A DNA stretch of 26,698 nucleotides from UBA7803 sp041686955 (GTDB taxonomy: Bacteria > Pseudomonadota > Gammaproteobacteria > Pseudomonadales > Azotimanducaceae). Each line of letters starts with the position of its first letter. Within the stretch, counting starts at the first letter, position 1. The translations under genes were made by a program, and so were the position numbers. The DNA lies in the NCBI GenBank assembly GCA_041686955.1, contig JAWLCV010000057.1, positions 1-26,698 of the forward strand, written 5' to 3'. The notes beneath the pieces were generated by a model. It ran no database searches. It worked only from the letters and a program-made list of their open reading frames with translations, and was not told the origin of the DNA. Below, piece after piece: positions 1 to 7,922 of this stretch.

Positions 1-1
1 G

Positions 2-1774
2 CCAACGAATATTTCAGACCCGAGTTACTTCCACAAGGTGGTGGATTGTCAGTGGGCGTGTCCCGCCCATACGCCGGTCCCCGAGTACATTCGTCTCATT
101 GCCCAGGAGCGGTACACGGAAGCGTACATGCTCAACTGGGACTCCAACGTCTTCCCCGGGATCCTGGGGCGGACCTGCGACCGGCCTTGCGAGCCGGCCT
201 GCCGGCGGGTGCGAACGGAAGAGAAGCCTGTCGCCATTTGCCGTCTCAAGCGGGTGGCCGCCGACAACAAGGGTGACATCACTCCCTACCTGCCCCGGGT
301 ACCGAAGCAGAAGAACGGTAAGAAGGTGGCCCTCCTGGGTGCCGGGCCCGCGTCGCTGGCGGTGGCGCGGGATCTGCTGCCCCACGGCTACGAGGTGCAC
401 CTGTTCGAGAAGGACCCCTTCGGCGGCGGCATGATGCGCACCCAGATCCCCGCGTTCCGGCTGCCGGCGGACGTGCTCGAGGAAGAGGTGAACCTGATTC
501 TCGGGATGGGGGTGGAGTGCCACTTCGGCCACCAGGTCACCAGCATGAAGGAAATGCTGGACCAGGGTTTCGACGCCTATTTCGTCGGCACCGGCGCACC
601 CCGGGGTCGCGATCTGGATCTGCCGGGCCGCCGCGAGGTGGACGCCCACGTGTCCATCGGCATCGACTGGCTGGCGAGCGTCGCCTTCGGCCACACCACC
701 GCCATCGAAGGCAAGGTCATCGTGCTCGGCGGCGGCAACACCGCCATGGACTGCTGCCGCACGGCGCGCCGCCTGGGCGCCGAGAGCGTCACCGTGGTGG
801 TGCGCTCGGCCTTCGAGGTGATGAAGGCGTCGGAGTGGGAGAAGGAGGATGCCATGAGCGAGGGCATCCCCATCATCAACAACCGGCCGCCGCGGGAGTT
901 CGTCCACGAGAACGGCCAGCTCAAGGGCATCGTGTTCGACGTGGTGGTTCCGGTGAAGGGCGAGGACGGACGCCTACGCTACGAGCCCACCGGAAAGACC
1001 GAGTTCATGGAGTGCGACCACGTGCTCATGGCCATCGGCCAGGAAAACCACTGCCCCTGGATCGAGCGCGACATCGGCATCGAGTTCGACAAGTGGGACT
1101 GCCCGGTGCTCGACCCCGACACCTTGCAGTCGAGCAACCCCAGGGTGTTCTTCGGCGGCGACGCGGCCTTCGGTCCGGAAAACATCATCTGGGCCTCGGC
1201 CCACGCTCACAAGGCGGCCATCTCCATTCACCTGTTCCTGCAGGGCAACGACGTCAAGCGCGACCGTCCGGCGGAGGGGGTGAACCTGCTCAGCACCAAG
1301 ATGGGCATGCACGAGTGGAGCTACGACAGCGAGCACGACCCGTCGAAGCGCTACCTGGTGCCCCACGTGGACAAGCAGAAGGCCCTGTCCAACCTGCGGG
1401 TGGAGGTGGAGCTCGGCTTCGACCGGGAGCTGGGCGCCCGGGAGGCCCAGCGCTGCCTGAACTGCGACGTGCAGACGGTGTTCACCGACAACCTGTGCAT
1501 CGAGTGCGACGCCTGCGTGGACATCTGCCCCATGGACTGCATCTCCTTCATCGACAACGCCGAAGAGGAGGAGCTGCGGCAGCGGCTGAAGGCGCCGGCG
1601 CTGAACCGCGACCAGGAGCTCTACGTCTCCGGCGAGCTCGGCACCGGCCGGGTCATGGTGAAGGACGAGGACGTGTGCGTGCACTGCGGCCTGTGCGCCG
1701 AGCGCTGCCCCACCAACGCGTGGGACATGCAGAAATCCATCATTCACGTGCCGCAGCTCGGGTCTTACGCGTAA
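2..1774 (+). CDS. korC: FAD/NAD(P)-binding iron-sulfur oxidoreductase, KorC-like subunit of 2-oxoglutarate:NADP+ oxidoreductase (5'-truncated)
   Basis: The reading frame is open to the left window edge, so the N-terminus is missing; a GTG at 38 lies inside the conserved N-terminal domain and is not the true start. Numbered from that GTG, residues 4-68 are a Cys-rich GltD/DPYD-type Fe-S domain (CQWAC, CDRPCEPAC). GAGPAS at 101-106 is the FAD-binding loop and LGGGNTAMDCC near 230-240 the NAD(P)-binding loop. Two 4Fe-4S motifs close the protein (CIECDACVDICPMDC and CVHCGLCAERCPT, about 546-559). The likely role is passing electrons between NADP(H) and the KorAB oxidoreductase, as in the FAD-containing third subunit of the Azoarcus evansii 2-oxoglutarate:NADP+ oxidoreductase. 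The stop abuts the korA start. The domains are clear; the assignment as KorC rests on gene order and size. Confidence 0.85.
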   Translation, partial: PTNISDPSYFHKVVDCQWACPAHTPVPEYIRLIAQERYTEAYMLNWDSNVFPGILGRTCDRPCEPACRRVRTEEKPVAICRLKRVAADNKGDITPYLPRVPKQKNGKKVALLGAGPASLAVARDLLPHGYEVHLFEKDPFGGGMMRTQIPAFRLPADVLEEEVNLILGMGVECHFGHQVTSMKEMLDQGFDAYFVGTGAPRGRDLDLPGRREVDAHVSIGIDWLASVAFGHTTAIEGKVIVLGGGNTAMDCCRTARRLGAESVTVVVRSAFEVMKASEWEKEDAMSEGIPIINNRPPREFVHENGQLKGIVFDVVVPVKGEDGRLRYEPTGKTEFMECDHVLMAIGQENHCPWIERDIGIEFDKWDCPVLDPDTLQSSNPRVFFGGDAAFGPENIIWASAHAHKAAISIHLFLQGNDVKRDRPAEGVNLLSTKMGMHEWSYDSEHDPSKRYLVPHVDKQKALSNLRVEVELGFDRELGAREAQRCLNCDVQTVFTDNLCIECDACVDICPMDCISFIDNAEEEELRQRLKAPALNRDQELYVSGELGTGRVMVKDEDVCVHCGLCAERCPTNAWDMQKSIIHVPQLGSYA

Positions 1775-3601
1775 ATGAGCATCATCTACAACGATTTCGT
1801 CATCCGCTTCGCCAACGTCAACGGATCGGGCTCGGCCAGCGCCAACGGCATGTTCGCCAAGGCCCTGTTCCGGATGGGCATTCCCGTCTCCACCCGCAAC
1901 ATCTTCCCCTCCAACATCCAGGGACTGCCCACCTGGTTCGAGGTGCGGGTGAACGAGGACGGCTACCTGGGGCGCCGCGAGGGCGTCGACATCATGGTGG
2001 CCATGAACGCGGAGACGTACGCCGAGGACGTGGCCGCCATCAATCCCGGCGGTTACCTGCTCTACGACAACTCGAAGCCGCTGGGGCGGGAACTCAGGCG
2101 CTCCGACGTCACCGAGATCGGCATCCCGATCTCGACCCTTCTGTTGTCGGAGTACGACGATCCCAAGCAACGCGGGCTGTTCAAGAACATCACCTACCTG
2201 GGAGCCCTGGCGGCGCTGCTGAACATCGAGTTCGACGTCATCACCGGCATGGTCTCCACCCAGTACAAGGGCAAGGACGCGCTGATCCGGCCCAACATCC
2301 ACGCCCTGGAGATCGGCCGCAACTACGCCCGCGAGTACCTGGAGTGCCCGCTCAAGTTCCAGGTGCGGCGCACCGACGAGGTCGGCGACCGCATCATGAT
2401 CGACGGCAACACCGCGGCGGCCCTGGGCGCGCTCTACGGCGGCGCCACGGTCTGTGCGTGGTATCCCATCACCCCCTCCACCTCGGTGGCGGAAGCCTTC
2501 GAGCGCTATGCCGAACGTCTGCGCATCGACGAGGAAACCGGCGAGCGCAAGTTCGCCATCGTCCAGGCCGAGGACGAGCTGTCGGCCATCGGCATCGTCA
2601 TCGGCGCGGCCTGGAACGGTGCCCGGGCGTTCACCGCCACCAGCGGCCCGGGCATCTCGCTGATGACCGAGTTCCTGGGGCTCGCCTATTTCGCGGAGAT
2701 CCCGGCGGTGCTCATCGACGTGCAGCGGGCGGGCCCCTCCACCGGCATGCCCACTCGCACGCAGCAGGCGGATCTGCTCGCCGCGGCCTACGCCTCTCAC
2801 GGCGACACCAAGCACGTGCTGCTGTTTCCGGCCACGCCGCGCGAATGCTTCGACTTCGCCGCACAGGCGCTCGACCTTGCGGACCGGCTGCAGACCCCGG
2901 TCATCGTCATGAGCGATCTGGAGCTCGGCATGAACGACAACCTGAGCGAGCCCCTGGAGTGGGACGACCAGCGCCGCTACGACCGGGGCAAGGTGCTCGA
3001 CGCCGATGCCCTGGAGTCGGTAGAGCGGTGGGGCCGCTATCTGGACCTGGACGGCGACGGCATCGGCTACCGCACTTATCCGGGCACCCACCCGGAGAAG
3101 GGCGCCTTCTTCACCCGCGGCACCTCCCGGGACGAGTTCGCCGCCTACACGGAGTCGCCCGAGGCGTATGTGCGCAACATGGAGCGCCTCGAGCTCAAGT
3201 GGCGCACCGCGGCGACCCTGGTGCCCAAGGCCGAGATTCGCGCCACGGGCAAGCACGCCGGCATCATCTTCTACGGCACCAGCGCTCTGCCCATGGAAGA
3301 GGCGCTGGACCTGCTGGCCGACGAGGGCATTCACCTCGACACCATGCGGCTGCGCGGCTTTCCTTTCGGCGAGGAGGTCTACCGCTTCATCGAAGACCAC
3401 GAGGTGGTGTTCGTGGTGGACCAGAACCGGGATGCCCAGATGAAGACCCTGCTGGTGAACGAAGGCGGCCTCGATCCCGCGGGACTGGTGTCCATCCGCT
3501 ACTACGGCGGGCTCTCCATCTCCGCCGACAACATCCAGCGGCAGGTTTCCGAGCATTACACCGCGAGCAAGCTGCCGCGGCTCACGGAGGTCAAGTCATG
3601 A
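1775..3601 (+). CDS. korA: 2-oxoacid:acceptor oxidoreductase subunit alpha (gamma-alpha fusion, KorA-like)
   Basis: This 608-aa protein joins a gamma (catalytic) domain, about residues 1-190 (starting RFANVNGSGS), to an alpha domain from about 205. The alpha domain carries the pyrimidine-binding signature WYPITPSTSVAE (229-240) and a SGPG turn further on. Fused gamma-alpha subunits of about 66 kDa are typical of two-component 2-oxoglutarate:ferredoxin oxidoreductases. With KorB it would oxidatively decarboxylate 2-oxoglutarate (or another 2-oxoacid) to the acyl-CoA in the cytoplasm. The ATG follows the korC TAA with no gap, and the final four bases (ATGA) overlap the korB start, which implies translational coupling. 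Substrate cannot be fixed from sequence alone; pyruvate or branched-chain 2-oxoacids remain possible. Confidence 0.88.
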   Translation: MSIIYNDFVIRFANVNGSGSASANGMFAKALFRMGIPVSTRNIFPSNIQGLPTWFEVRVNEDGYLGRREGVDIMVAMNAETYAEDVAAINPGGYLLYDNSKPLGRELRRSDVTEIGIPISTLLLSEYDDPKQRGLFKNITYLGALAALLNIEFDVITGMVSTQYKGKDALIRPNIHALEIGRNYAREYLECPLKFQVRRTDEVGDRIMIDGNTAAALGALYGGATVCAWYPITPSTSVAEAFERYAERLRIDEETGERKFAIVQAEDELSAIGIVIGAAWNGARAFTATSGPGISLMTEFLGLAYFAEIPAVLIDVQRAGPSTGMPTRTQQADLLAAAYASHGDTKHVLLFPATPRECFDFAAQALDLADRLQTPVIVMSDLELGMNDNLSEPLEWDDQRRYDRGKVLDADALESVERWGRYLDLDGDGIGYRTYPGTHPEKGAFFTRGTSRDEFAAYTESPEAYVRNMERLELKWRTAATLVPKAEIRATGKHAGIIFYGTSALPMEEALDLLADEGIHLDTMRLRGFPFGEEVYRFIEDHEVVFVVDQNRDAQMKTLLVNEGGLDPAGLVSIRYYGGLSISADNIQRQVSEHYTASKLPRLTEVKS

Positions 3602-4668
3602 CGTTCGTCGCCAAGCCCAAGGTCCATCATCCGCGCCTGCCGGTCAACGAGCTCGGCCTCACCCGGCGCGACTACGAGGGACCGGTGTCCACCCTGTGCG
3701 CGGGCTGCGGGCACGACTCCGTGAGTGCGGCCATCGTCCAGGCTTGTGCCGAGCTGTCGCTTCCGCCCCATCGGTTCGCGAAGATCTCCGGCATCGGCTG
3801 CTCGTCGAAGACCCCGAGCTATTTCCTGAGCCGCTCCCACGGCTTCAATTCCGTGCACGGTCGCATGCCATCGGTGGCCACCGGGGCCAACCTGGCCAAC
3901 CGGGAGCTGTACTGCATCGGCATCTCCGGCGACGGTGACACTGCCTCCATCGGCCTGGGGCAGTTCGCCCACATCGTCCGGCGCCGCATCAACATGCTGT
4001 ACGTGGTGGACAACAATGGCACCTACGGTCTGACCAAGGGACAGTTCTCCGCCACCAACGACAGGGGCTCCACCAGCAAGAAAGGCAAGCCCAACCTCTA
4101 CGAGCCCATCGACCTGGTGAGCATGGCGCTGCAGATCGGTGCCAGCTTCGTCGCTCGCAGCTTCTCGGGTGACAAGCGCCAGCTCGTGCCGCTCGTCAAG
4201 GCCGGCTTGATGCACCGGGGCTTCGCTCTGATCGACGTGATCTCGCCGTGCGTGGCGTTCAACAATCACGGCGGCTCCACCAAGAGCTACGAGTACGTGC
4301 GGGGCCATACCGAGAGCGTGGTGGCCGCGGACTACCTGCGCAACGGCTACGTCGCCGCTGCCGAGGAGATCACCGCCGACTACGAGCCCGGGACCACCGA
4401 AGACGTGCGCATGCCGGACGGCTCGGTGCTGCGGTTGTTCAAGCTCGACCACGACTACGACCCTCACGACCGGGTGGCGGCGCTGACCCACGTGCAGGAA
4501 CGCCAGGCGGCGGGGGAGGTGGTCACGGGGCTGCTCTACGTCGACCCGCACGCGTCGGATTGCCACGAGATTCTCGACACCGTGCATCGGCCGCTGAACA
4601 CGCTGAACGAGGCGGACCTGTGCCCCGGCAACGAGGCGCTCGCGGCCATCAACGAGAGCTTTCGCTGA
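3598..4668 (+). CDS. korB: 2-oxoacid:acceptor oxidoreductase subunit beta (TPP-binding, KorB-like)
   Basis: This 356-aa protein is the thiamine-diphosphate subunit. The TPP/Mg signature is visible as GDGD at 111-114 followed by DNNGTYGLTKGQ at 138-149. Four cysteines fit the beta-subunit 4Fe-4S cluster: C34 and C37 (CAGCGH), C68 (GIGCSS) and C218 (ISPCVAFNNHG). The start is the ATG at 3598 that overlaps the korA stop. The same frame is open far upstream, but that extension is antiparallel noise through korC and korA. It is the last gene of the operon, followed by a GC-rich hairpin. Together with KorA it should convert a 2-oxoacid plus CoA to acyl-CoA and CO2, reducing ferredoxin or, through KorC, NADP+. 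Confidence 0.92.
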   Translation: MTFVAKPKVHHPRLPVNELGLTRRDYEGPVSTLCAGCGHDSVSAAIVQACAELSLPPHRFAKISGIGCSSKTPSYFLSRSHGFNSVHGRMPSVATGANLANRELYCIGISGDGDTASIGLGQFAHIVRRRINMLYVVDNNGTYGLTKGQFSATNDRGSTSKKGKPNLYEPIDLVSMALQIGASFVARSFSGDKRQLVPLVKAGLMHRGFALIDVISPCVAFNNHGGSTKSYEYVRGHTESVVAADYLRNGYVAAAEEITADYEPGTTEDVRMPDGSVLRLFKLDHDYDPHDRVAALTHVQERQAAGEVVTGLLYVDPHASDCHEILDTVHRPLNTLNEADLCPGNEALAAINESFR

Positions 4669-4677
4669 GGGTACGTC

Positions 4678-4699
4678 AGGGCCGCCGGACGGCGGCCCT
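4678..4699 (+). terminator. hairpin after korB, probable transcription terminator
   Basis: AGGGCCGCC (4678-4686) pairs perfectly with GGCGGCCCT (4691-4699) across a GGAC loop. It begins 9 bases after the korB stop. The following TTCCTCC is only weakly T-rich, so termination may be inefficient or Rho-assisted. Confidence 0.55.
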
Positions 4700-4776
4700 T
4701 CCTCCGGGCGGCGCTGCCGCGGCGGGGTCAAAAAACCCTCCCACACGGCTTACATCTTCAGGCCCTGCAACCTTCC

Positions 4777-4808
4777 TTGCGGCGGCATACTCGAATTTTG
4801 AATAATAC
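4777..4808 (+). promoter_or_regulatory. candidate sigma70 promoter for the GAPDH gene
   Basis: TTGCGG at 4777-4782 and AATAAT at 4801-4806 are separated by 18 bases; a shifted TATA-like hexamer TAATAC sits at 4803-4808. This is an AT-rich patch in otherwise GC-rich DNA, about 40 bases upstream of the GTG start, and it lies downstream of the kor hairpin. Assigned by eye only. Confidence 0.35.
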
Positions 4809-4848
4809 GCGCCCTTCTTCGACCCCGGCCGTATAAGAGAGGAGCACC

Positions 4849-6318
4849 GTGGCACTACCGAGCCTTGACGACTATTTTCCGGACTGGAAAGAGCGGGAAG
4901 CGTTGGCGGAGGCGATGATCCCCATCATCGGCCGGTTGTATCGCAGCAACGTGGTGACCTACTGCTACGGTCGCGCGCTCTACAACCAGAGCGTGCTGCA
5001 GATCATGAAGACGCACCGCTACGTGCGTCAGGTGGCGAAGAACGAGCTGTCCGAGTTCGAGAGCTATCCGATCATCGAGGCGCTGTCGCAGCTCGACCTG
5101 GGGCCCTCCCACATCGACGTGGGCAAGCTGGCGACCCGCTTCATGGAGCTGTCCGCCGACCGCGAGATCTCGCCGCTCGACTTCGTCACCGAGCAGTGCG
5201 CCGGGGTCATCGGCCGACACGTGCCGCCGCTGGAGAAGCCTCAGGACGTGGTGCTCTACGGGTTCGGCCGCATCGGCCGGCTGCTGGCACGGCTGTTGGT
5301 CGAGAAGACCGGCAGCGGCCAGCAGCTCCGGCTGCGGGCCATCGTCGTGCGCAAGGGCGGCAACGACGACCTGGTGAAGCGGGCGAGCCTGCTGCGCCGC
5401 GACTCCGTCCACGGCAGTTTCCTCGGCACCATCCGGGTAGACGAGGAGAACGAGTGCATCATCGCCAACGGCAACGTCATCCGGGTGATCTACGCCGGCT
5501 CGCCCGATGAGGTGGACTACGAGCAATACGGCATCCACGACGCCATCGTCATCGACAACACGGGGGCCTGGCGGGACGAGGCGGGGCTGGCCCGGCACCT
5601 GAAGAGCAAGGGTGCCGCACGGGTGGTGCTCACCGCGCCGGGCAAGGGCAACATCAAAAACATCGTCGCGGGAATCAACTCCCAGGCGATCACCAGCGAT
5701 GACACCATCCTGGCGGCAGCGTCCTGCACCACCAACGCCATCGTTCCGGTGCTCAAGGCGATCAACGACAAGTTCGGTATCGTCCATGGCCACATGGAGA
5801 CGGTGCACTCGTACACGAACGACCAGAACCTGATCGACAACTACCACAAGAAGAACCGGCGCGGCAGGGCGGCGCCGCTGAACATGGTGATCACCGAGAC
5901 CGGGGCTTCCTCGGCGGTGGTGAAGCTGCTGCCGGAGCTCCAAGGCAAGCTCACCGGCAACGCCATTCGGGTGCCCACCCCGAACGTCTCCCTGGCCATC
6001 CTCAACCTGACCCTCTCGCAGGACACCACGGTGGACGAGGTCAACGAGTATCTGCGCTACATGGCGCTGCACTCGGACCTGCAGCGGCAGATCGACTACA
6101 CCATCTCGCCGGAGGTGGTGTCGTCGGATTTCGTCGGCAACCGTCACGCCTGCATCGTCGACGGCGGGGCCACCATCGCCAACGACAACCGGGTGGTCCT
6201 GTACGTGTGGTACGACAACGAGTTCGGCTACGCCTGCCAGGTGATCCGGGTGGTGCAGAAGTGGTCGGGCATCGCCTATCCGCTGATCCCCCGGGACGTG
6301 GTCCATCAAGGATTTTGA
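4849..6318 (+). CDS. gap: glyceraldehyde-3-phosphate dehydrogenase, long form
   Basis: This is a phosphorylating GAPDH of 489 aa, well above the usual 330-340, because about 130 residues precede the Rossmann domain. YGFGRIGR (137-144) begins the nucleotide-binding fold. The catalytic segment is ASCTTNAI with Cys293, and His320 (VHSYTND) fits the base. The C-terminal substrate domain ends YVWYDNEFGYACQ. Where classical NAD enzymes have an Asp after the second strand, this one reads AIVVRKGG, with Arg-Lys, which suggests that NADP(H) is accepted (inference). The GTG at 4849 is chosen because GGAG lies 4-7 bases upstream and the N-terminus matches the long-form family. It stands alone between the kor operon and nqr. 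A gluconeogenic or NADPH-linked role is plausible but not shown. Confidence 0.93.
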   Translation: MALPSLDDYFPDWKEREALAEAMIPIIGRLYRSNVVTYCYGRALYNQSVLQIMKTHRYVRQVAKNELSEFESYPIIEALSQLDLGPSHIDVGKLATRFMELSADREISPLDFVTEQCAGVIGRHVPPLEKPQDVVLYGFGRIGRLLARLLVEKTGSGQQLRLRAIVVRKGGNDDLVKRASLLRRDSVHGSFLGTIRVDEENECIIANGNVIRVIYAGSPDEVDYEQYGIHDAIVIDNTGAWRDEAGLARHLKSKGAARVVLTAPGKGNIKNIVAGINSQAITSDDTILAAASCTTNAIVPVLKAINDKFGIVHGHMETVHSYTNDQNLIDNYHKKNRRGRAAPLNMVITETGASSAVVKLLPELQGKLTGNAIRVPTPNVSLAILNLTLSQDTTVDEVNEYLRYMALHSDLQRQIDYTISPEVVSSDFVGNRHACIVDGGATIANDNRVVLYVWYDNEFGYACQVIRVVQKWSGIAYPLIPRDVVHQGF

Positions 6319-6360
6319 CTGCGCCGTCCCAGTTTTCCGATCAAGCCCTAGCATCCCGGC

Positions 6361-6387
6361 GGCCGCGCCACTATAATTCGCGCGGCC
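6361..6387 (+). promoter_or_regulatory. nqr promoter: perfect TATAAT inside an 8-bp inverted repeat
   Basis: TATAAT (6372-6377) is flanked by a perfect inverted repeat: GGCCGCGC at 6361-6368 and GCGCGGCC at 6380-6387, with an 11-base spacer. The -35 region is poor (near TAGCAT, 6349-6354). The GC-rich stretch just downstream of the -10 resembles a stringent-type discriminator. The symmetrical arms could bind a repressor or activator. The promoter lies about 200 bases upstream of nqrA, so a long leader is transcribed. Confidence 0.55.
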
Positions 6388-6577
6388 TGCCGAGGCTCCC
6401 CAGCCACTTGAGTGGCCACGCCTCCAACGCCGATAGCGAACGCTGACAGCACCCGTGCGGATGTCCTGTTGCAGCAGGACGTTCGGCAATTCCCCTTACA
6501 GGGACTGAATCAGGGTCGAACTTATTTCATGCATCGGGCGTACGCCCGAGATTGCGTTTTCAGGAACGTTGTCGCCC
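6385..6577 (+). promoter_or_regulatory. structured 5' leader of the nqr operon
   Basis: The gene-free stretch between the promoter and nqrA holds several stem-loops. GAGGC (6392-6396) pairs with GCCTC (6420-6424), enclosing GCCAC/GTGGC with a TTGA loop. GTCCTGT (6463-6469) pairs with GCAGGAC (6474-6480) around TGCA. TCGGGCG (6534-6540) pairs with CGCCCGA (6543-6549), 12 bases before the AGGAA ribosome site at 6562. A TTTT run sits at 6556-6559. It could be a cis-regulatory RNA for the operon. I do not recognise a known riboswitch class. Confidence 0.45.
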
Positions 6578-7921
6578 ATGATCAAAACCAGAAAGGGCCT
6601 GGATCTGCCCATCGCAGGCGCACCGGAACCGGTCATCGACGCGGCTCCGAGTGTCCGCTCCGTGGCCGTCCTCGGTGTCGACTTCCCCGGTATGCGACCC
6701 ACCATGCTGGTCAGGGAAGGGGACCGGGTGAAGCGCGGTCAGGCCTTGTTCACCGACAAGAAGAACGAAGGGGTACGCTTCACCGCCCCCGCAGCCGGGC
6801 TGGTGACCGCCATCAACCGCGGCGCCAAGCGGGCTCTGCTTTCCGTGGTGATCGAGCGGGACGGTGACGAAGCCGAGCGATTCGCCAGTTACGACCCCGC
6901 CCAGCTATCCGACCTCGAGCGTGCCGACGTGGTTCGCAACCTGGTGGACAGCGGGCTCTGGACGGCGCTGCGCACCCGGCCGTACAGCAAGGTGCCGGCG
7001 CTCGACGGCGACCCTCACTCCATCTTCGTCACCGCCATGGACACCAATCCGCTGGCGGCGGATCCCGGCATCGTCATCGACGAGCGCCGCGAGGAGTTCG
7101 CCGCGGGCCTCGACGTGCTGGCCCGGCTCACCACGGGCAAGGTGTTCGTTTGCAAGCATCCGGGGGCCGTGCTGCCCCAGGGCCGGAGCACGAGCATCGT
7201 CGAGGAGGAGTTCTCGGGCCCGCATCCGGCGGGTCTGCCGGGCACGCACATTCATTTCCTCGACCCGGTGGGACCGCACAAGACCGTGTGGTTCGTGGGC
7301 TACCAGGACGTCATCGCCATGGGCCACCTGTTCCTCGCCGGTGATGCGCCCAACGAGCGGGTAGTAGCGCTGGGTGGCCCAGGGGTGCGTCGGCCGCGAT
7401 TGCTGCGCACGGTCCTCGGCGCGAGCCTCGGCGAGCTCACCCAGGGGGAGCTCGCCGACGGCGAGCAGCGGGTGATCTCGGGCTCCGTGCTGTCGGGCCG
7501 CACCGCCGAAGGCGCCGTGGACTTCCTCGGCCGCTACCACGTCCAGGTGTCGGTAATCCCCGAGGAGCGCGAGCGGCATCTTCTCGGCTATCTGTCGCCG
7601 GGTGCCGACCGGCACTCCATCTTCCCCATCTACCTGTCCGACTGGCTGCGCCGGAAGCCGCTCAAGTTCACCACCACCACCAACGGCAGCCCCCGGGGCA
7701 TGGTGCCCATCGGCACCTACGAGCGGGTGATGCCGCTGGACATCCTGCCCACGCCGCTGTTGCGCAGCCTGTTGGTGAAAGACATCGAAACTGCCGTGAA
7801 TCTGGGTTGTCTGGAACTAGACGAGGACGACATCGCGCCCTGCACGTACGTCTGCCCGGCGAAGTACGAATACGGGCCCGTGCTCCGCGACGTCCTCACG
7901 CAGATAGAGAAGGAAGGCTGA
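6578..7921 (+). CDS. nqrA: Na+-translocating NADH:quinone reductase subunit A
   Basis: This 447-aa protein opens MIKTRKGLDLPIAGAPEP, the standard NqrA N-terminus, which fixes the start at the ATG at 6578 rather than the TTG at 6569; AGGAA at 6562-6566 serves as the ribosome site. NqrA is the peripheral subunit related to RnfC, on the cytoplasmic face of the complex, implicated in quinone binding. Conserved stretches include FTDKKNEGVRFTAPAAG near residues 67-83 and the ending LDEDDIAPCTYVCPAKYEYG near the C-terminus. It is the first gene of a complete six-gene cluster and ends one base before nqrB. Confidence 0.97.
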   Translation: MIKTRKGLDLPIAGAPEPVIDAAPSVRSVAVLGVDFPGMRPTMLVREGDRVKRGQALFTDKKNEGVRFTAPAAGLVTAINRGAKRALLSVVIERDGDEAERFASYDPAQLSDLERADVVRNLVDSGLWTALRTRPYSKVPALDGDPHSIFVTAMDTNPLAADPGIVIDERREEFAAGLDVLARLTTGKVFVCKHPGAVLPQGRSTSIVEEEFSGPHPAGLPGTHIHFLDPVGPHKTVWFVGYQDVIAMGHLFLAGDAPNERVVALGGPGVRRPRLLRTVLGASLGELTQGELADGEQRVISGSVLSGRTAEGAVDFLGRYHVQVSVIPEERERHLLGYLSPGADRHSIFPIYLSDWLRRKPLKFTTTTNGSPRGMVPIGTYERVMPLDILPTPLLRSLLVKDIETAVNLGCLELDEDDIAPCTYVCPAKYEYGPVLRDVLTQIEKEG

Positions 7922-7922
7922 G

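Noticed and set aside
974..3556. An 860-codon open frame on the minus strand through korC and korA
   Set aside because: The opposite frames encode convincing conserved enzymes; the antisense product is His/Val/Gly/Ala-rich low-complexity sequence typical of GC-rich shadow frames.
517..3597. N-terminal extension of the korB reading frame back through korC and korA
   Set aside because: Arg/Gly/His-rich out-of-frame translation; the ATG at 3598 overlapping the korA stop gives a normal-length beta subunit.
4855..6489. A 544-codon minus-strand open frame under the GAPDH gene
   Set aside because: GAPDH on the plus strand is unambiguous; the antisense product shows only biased composition.
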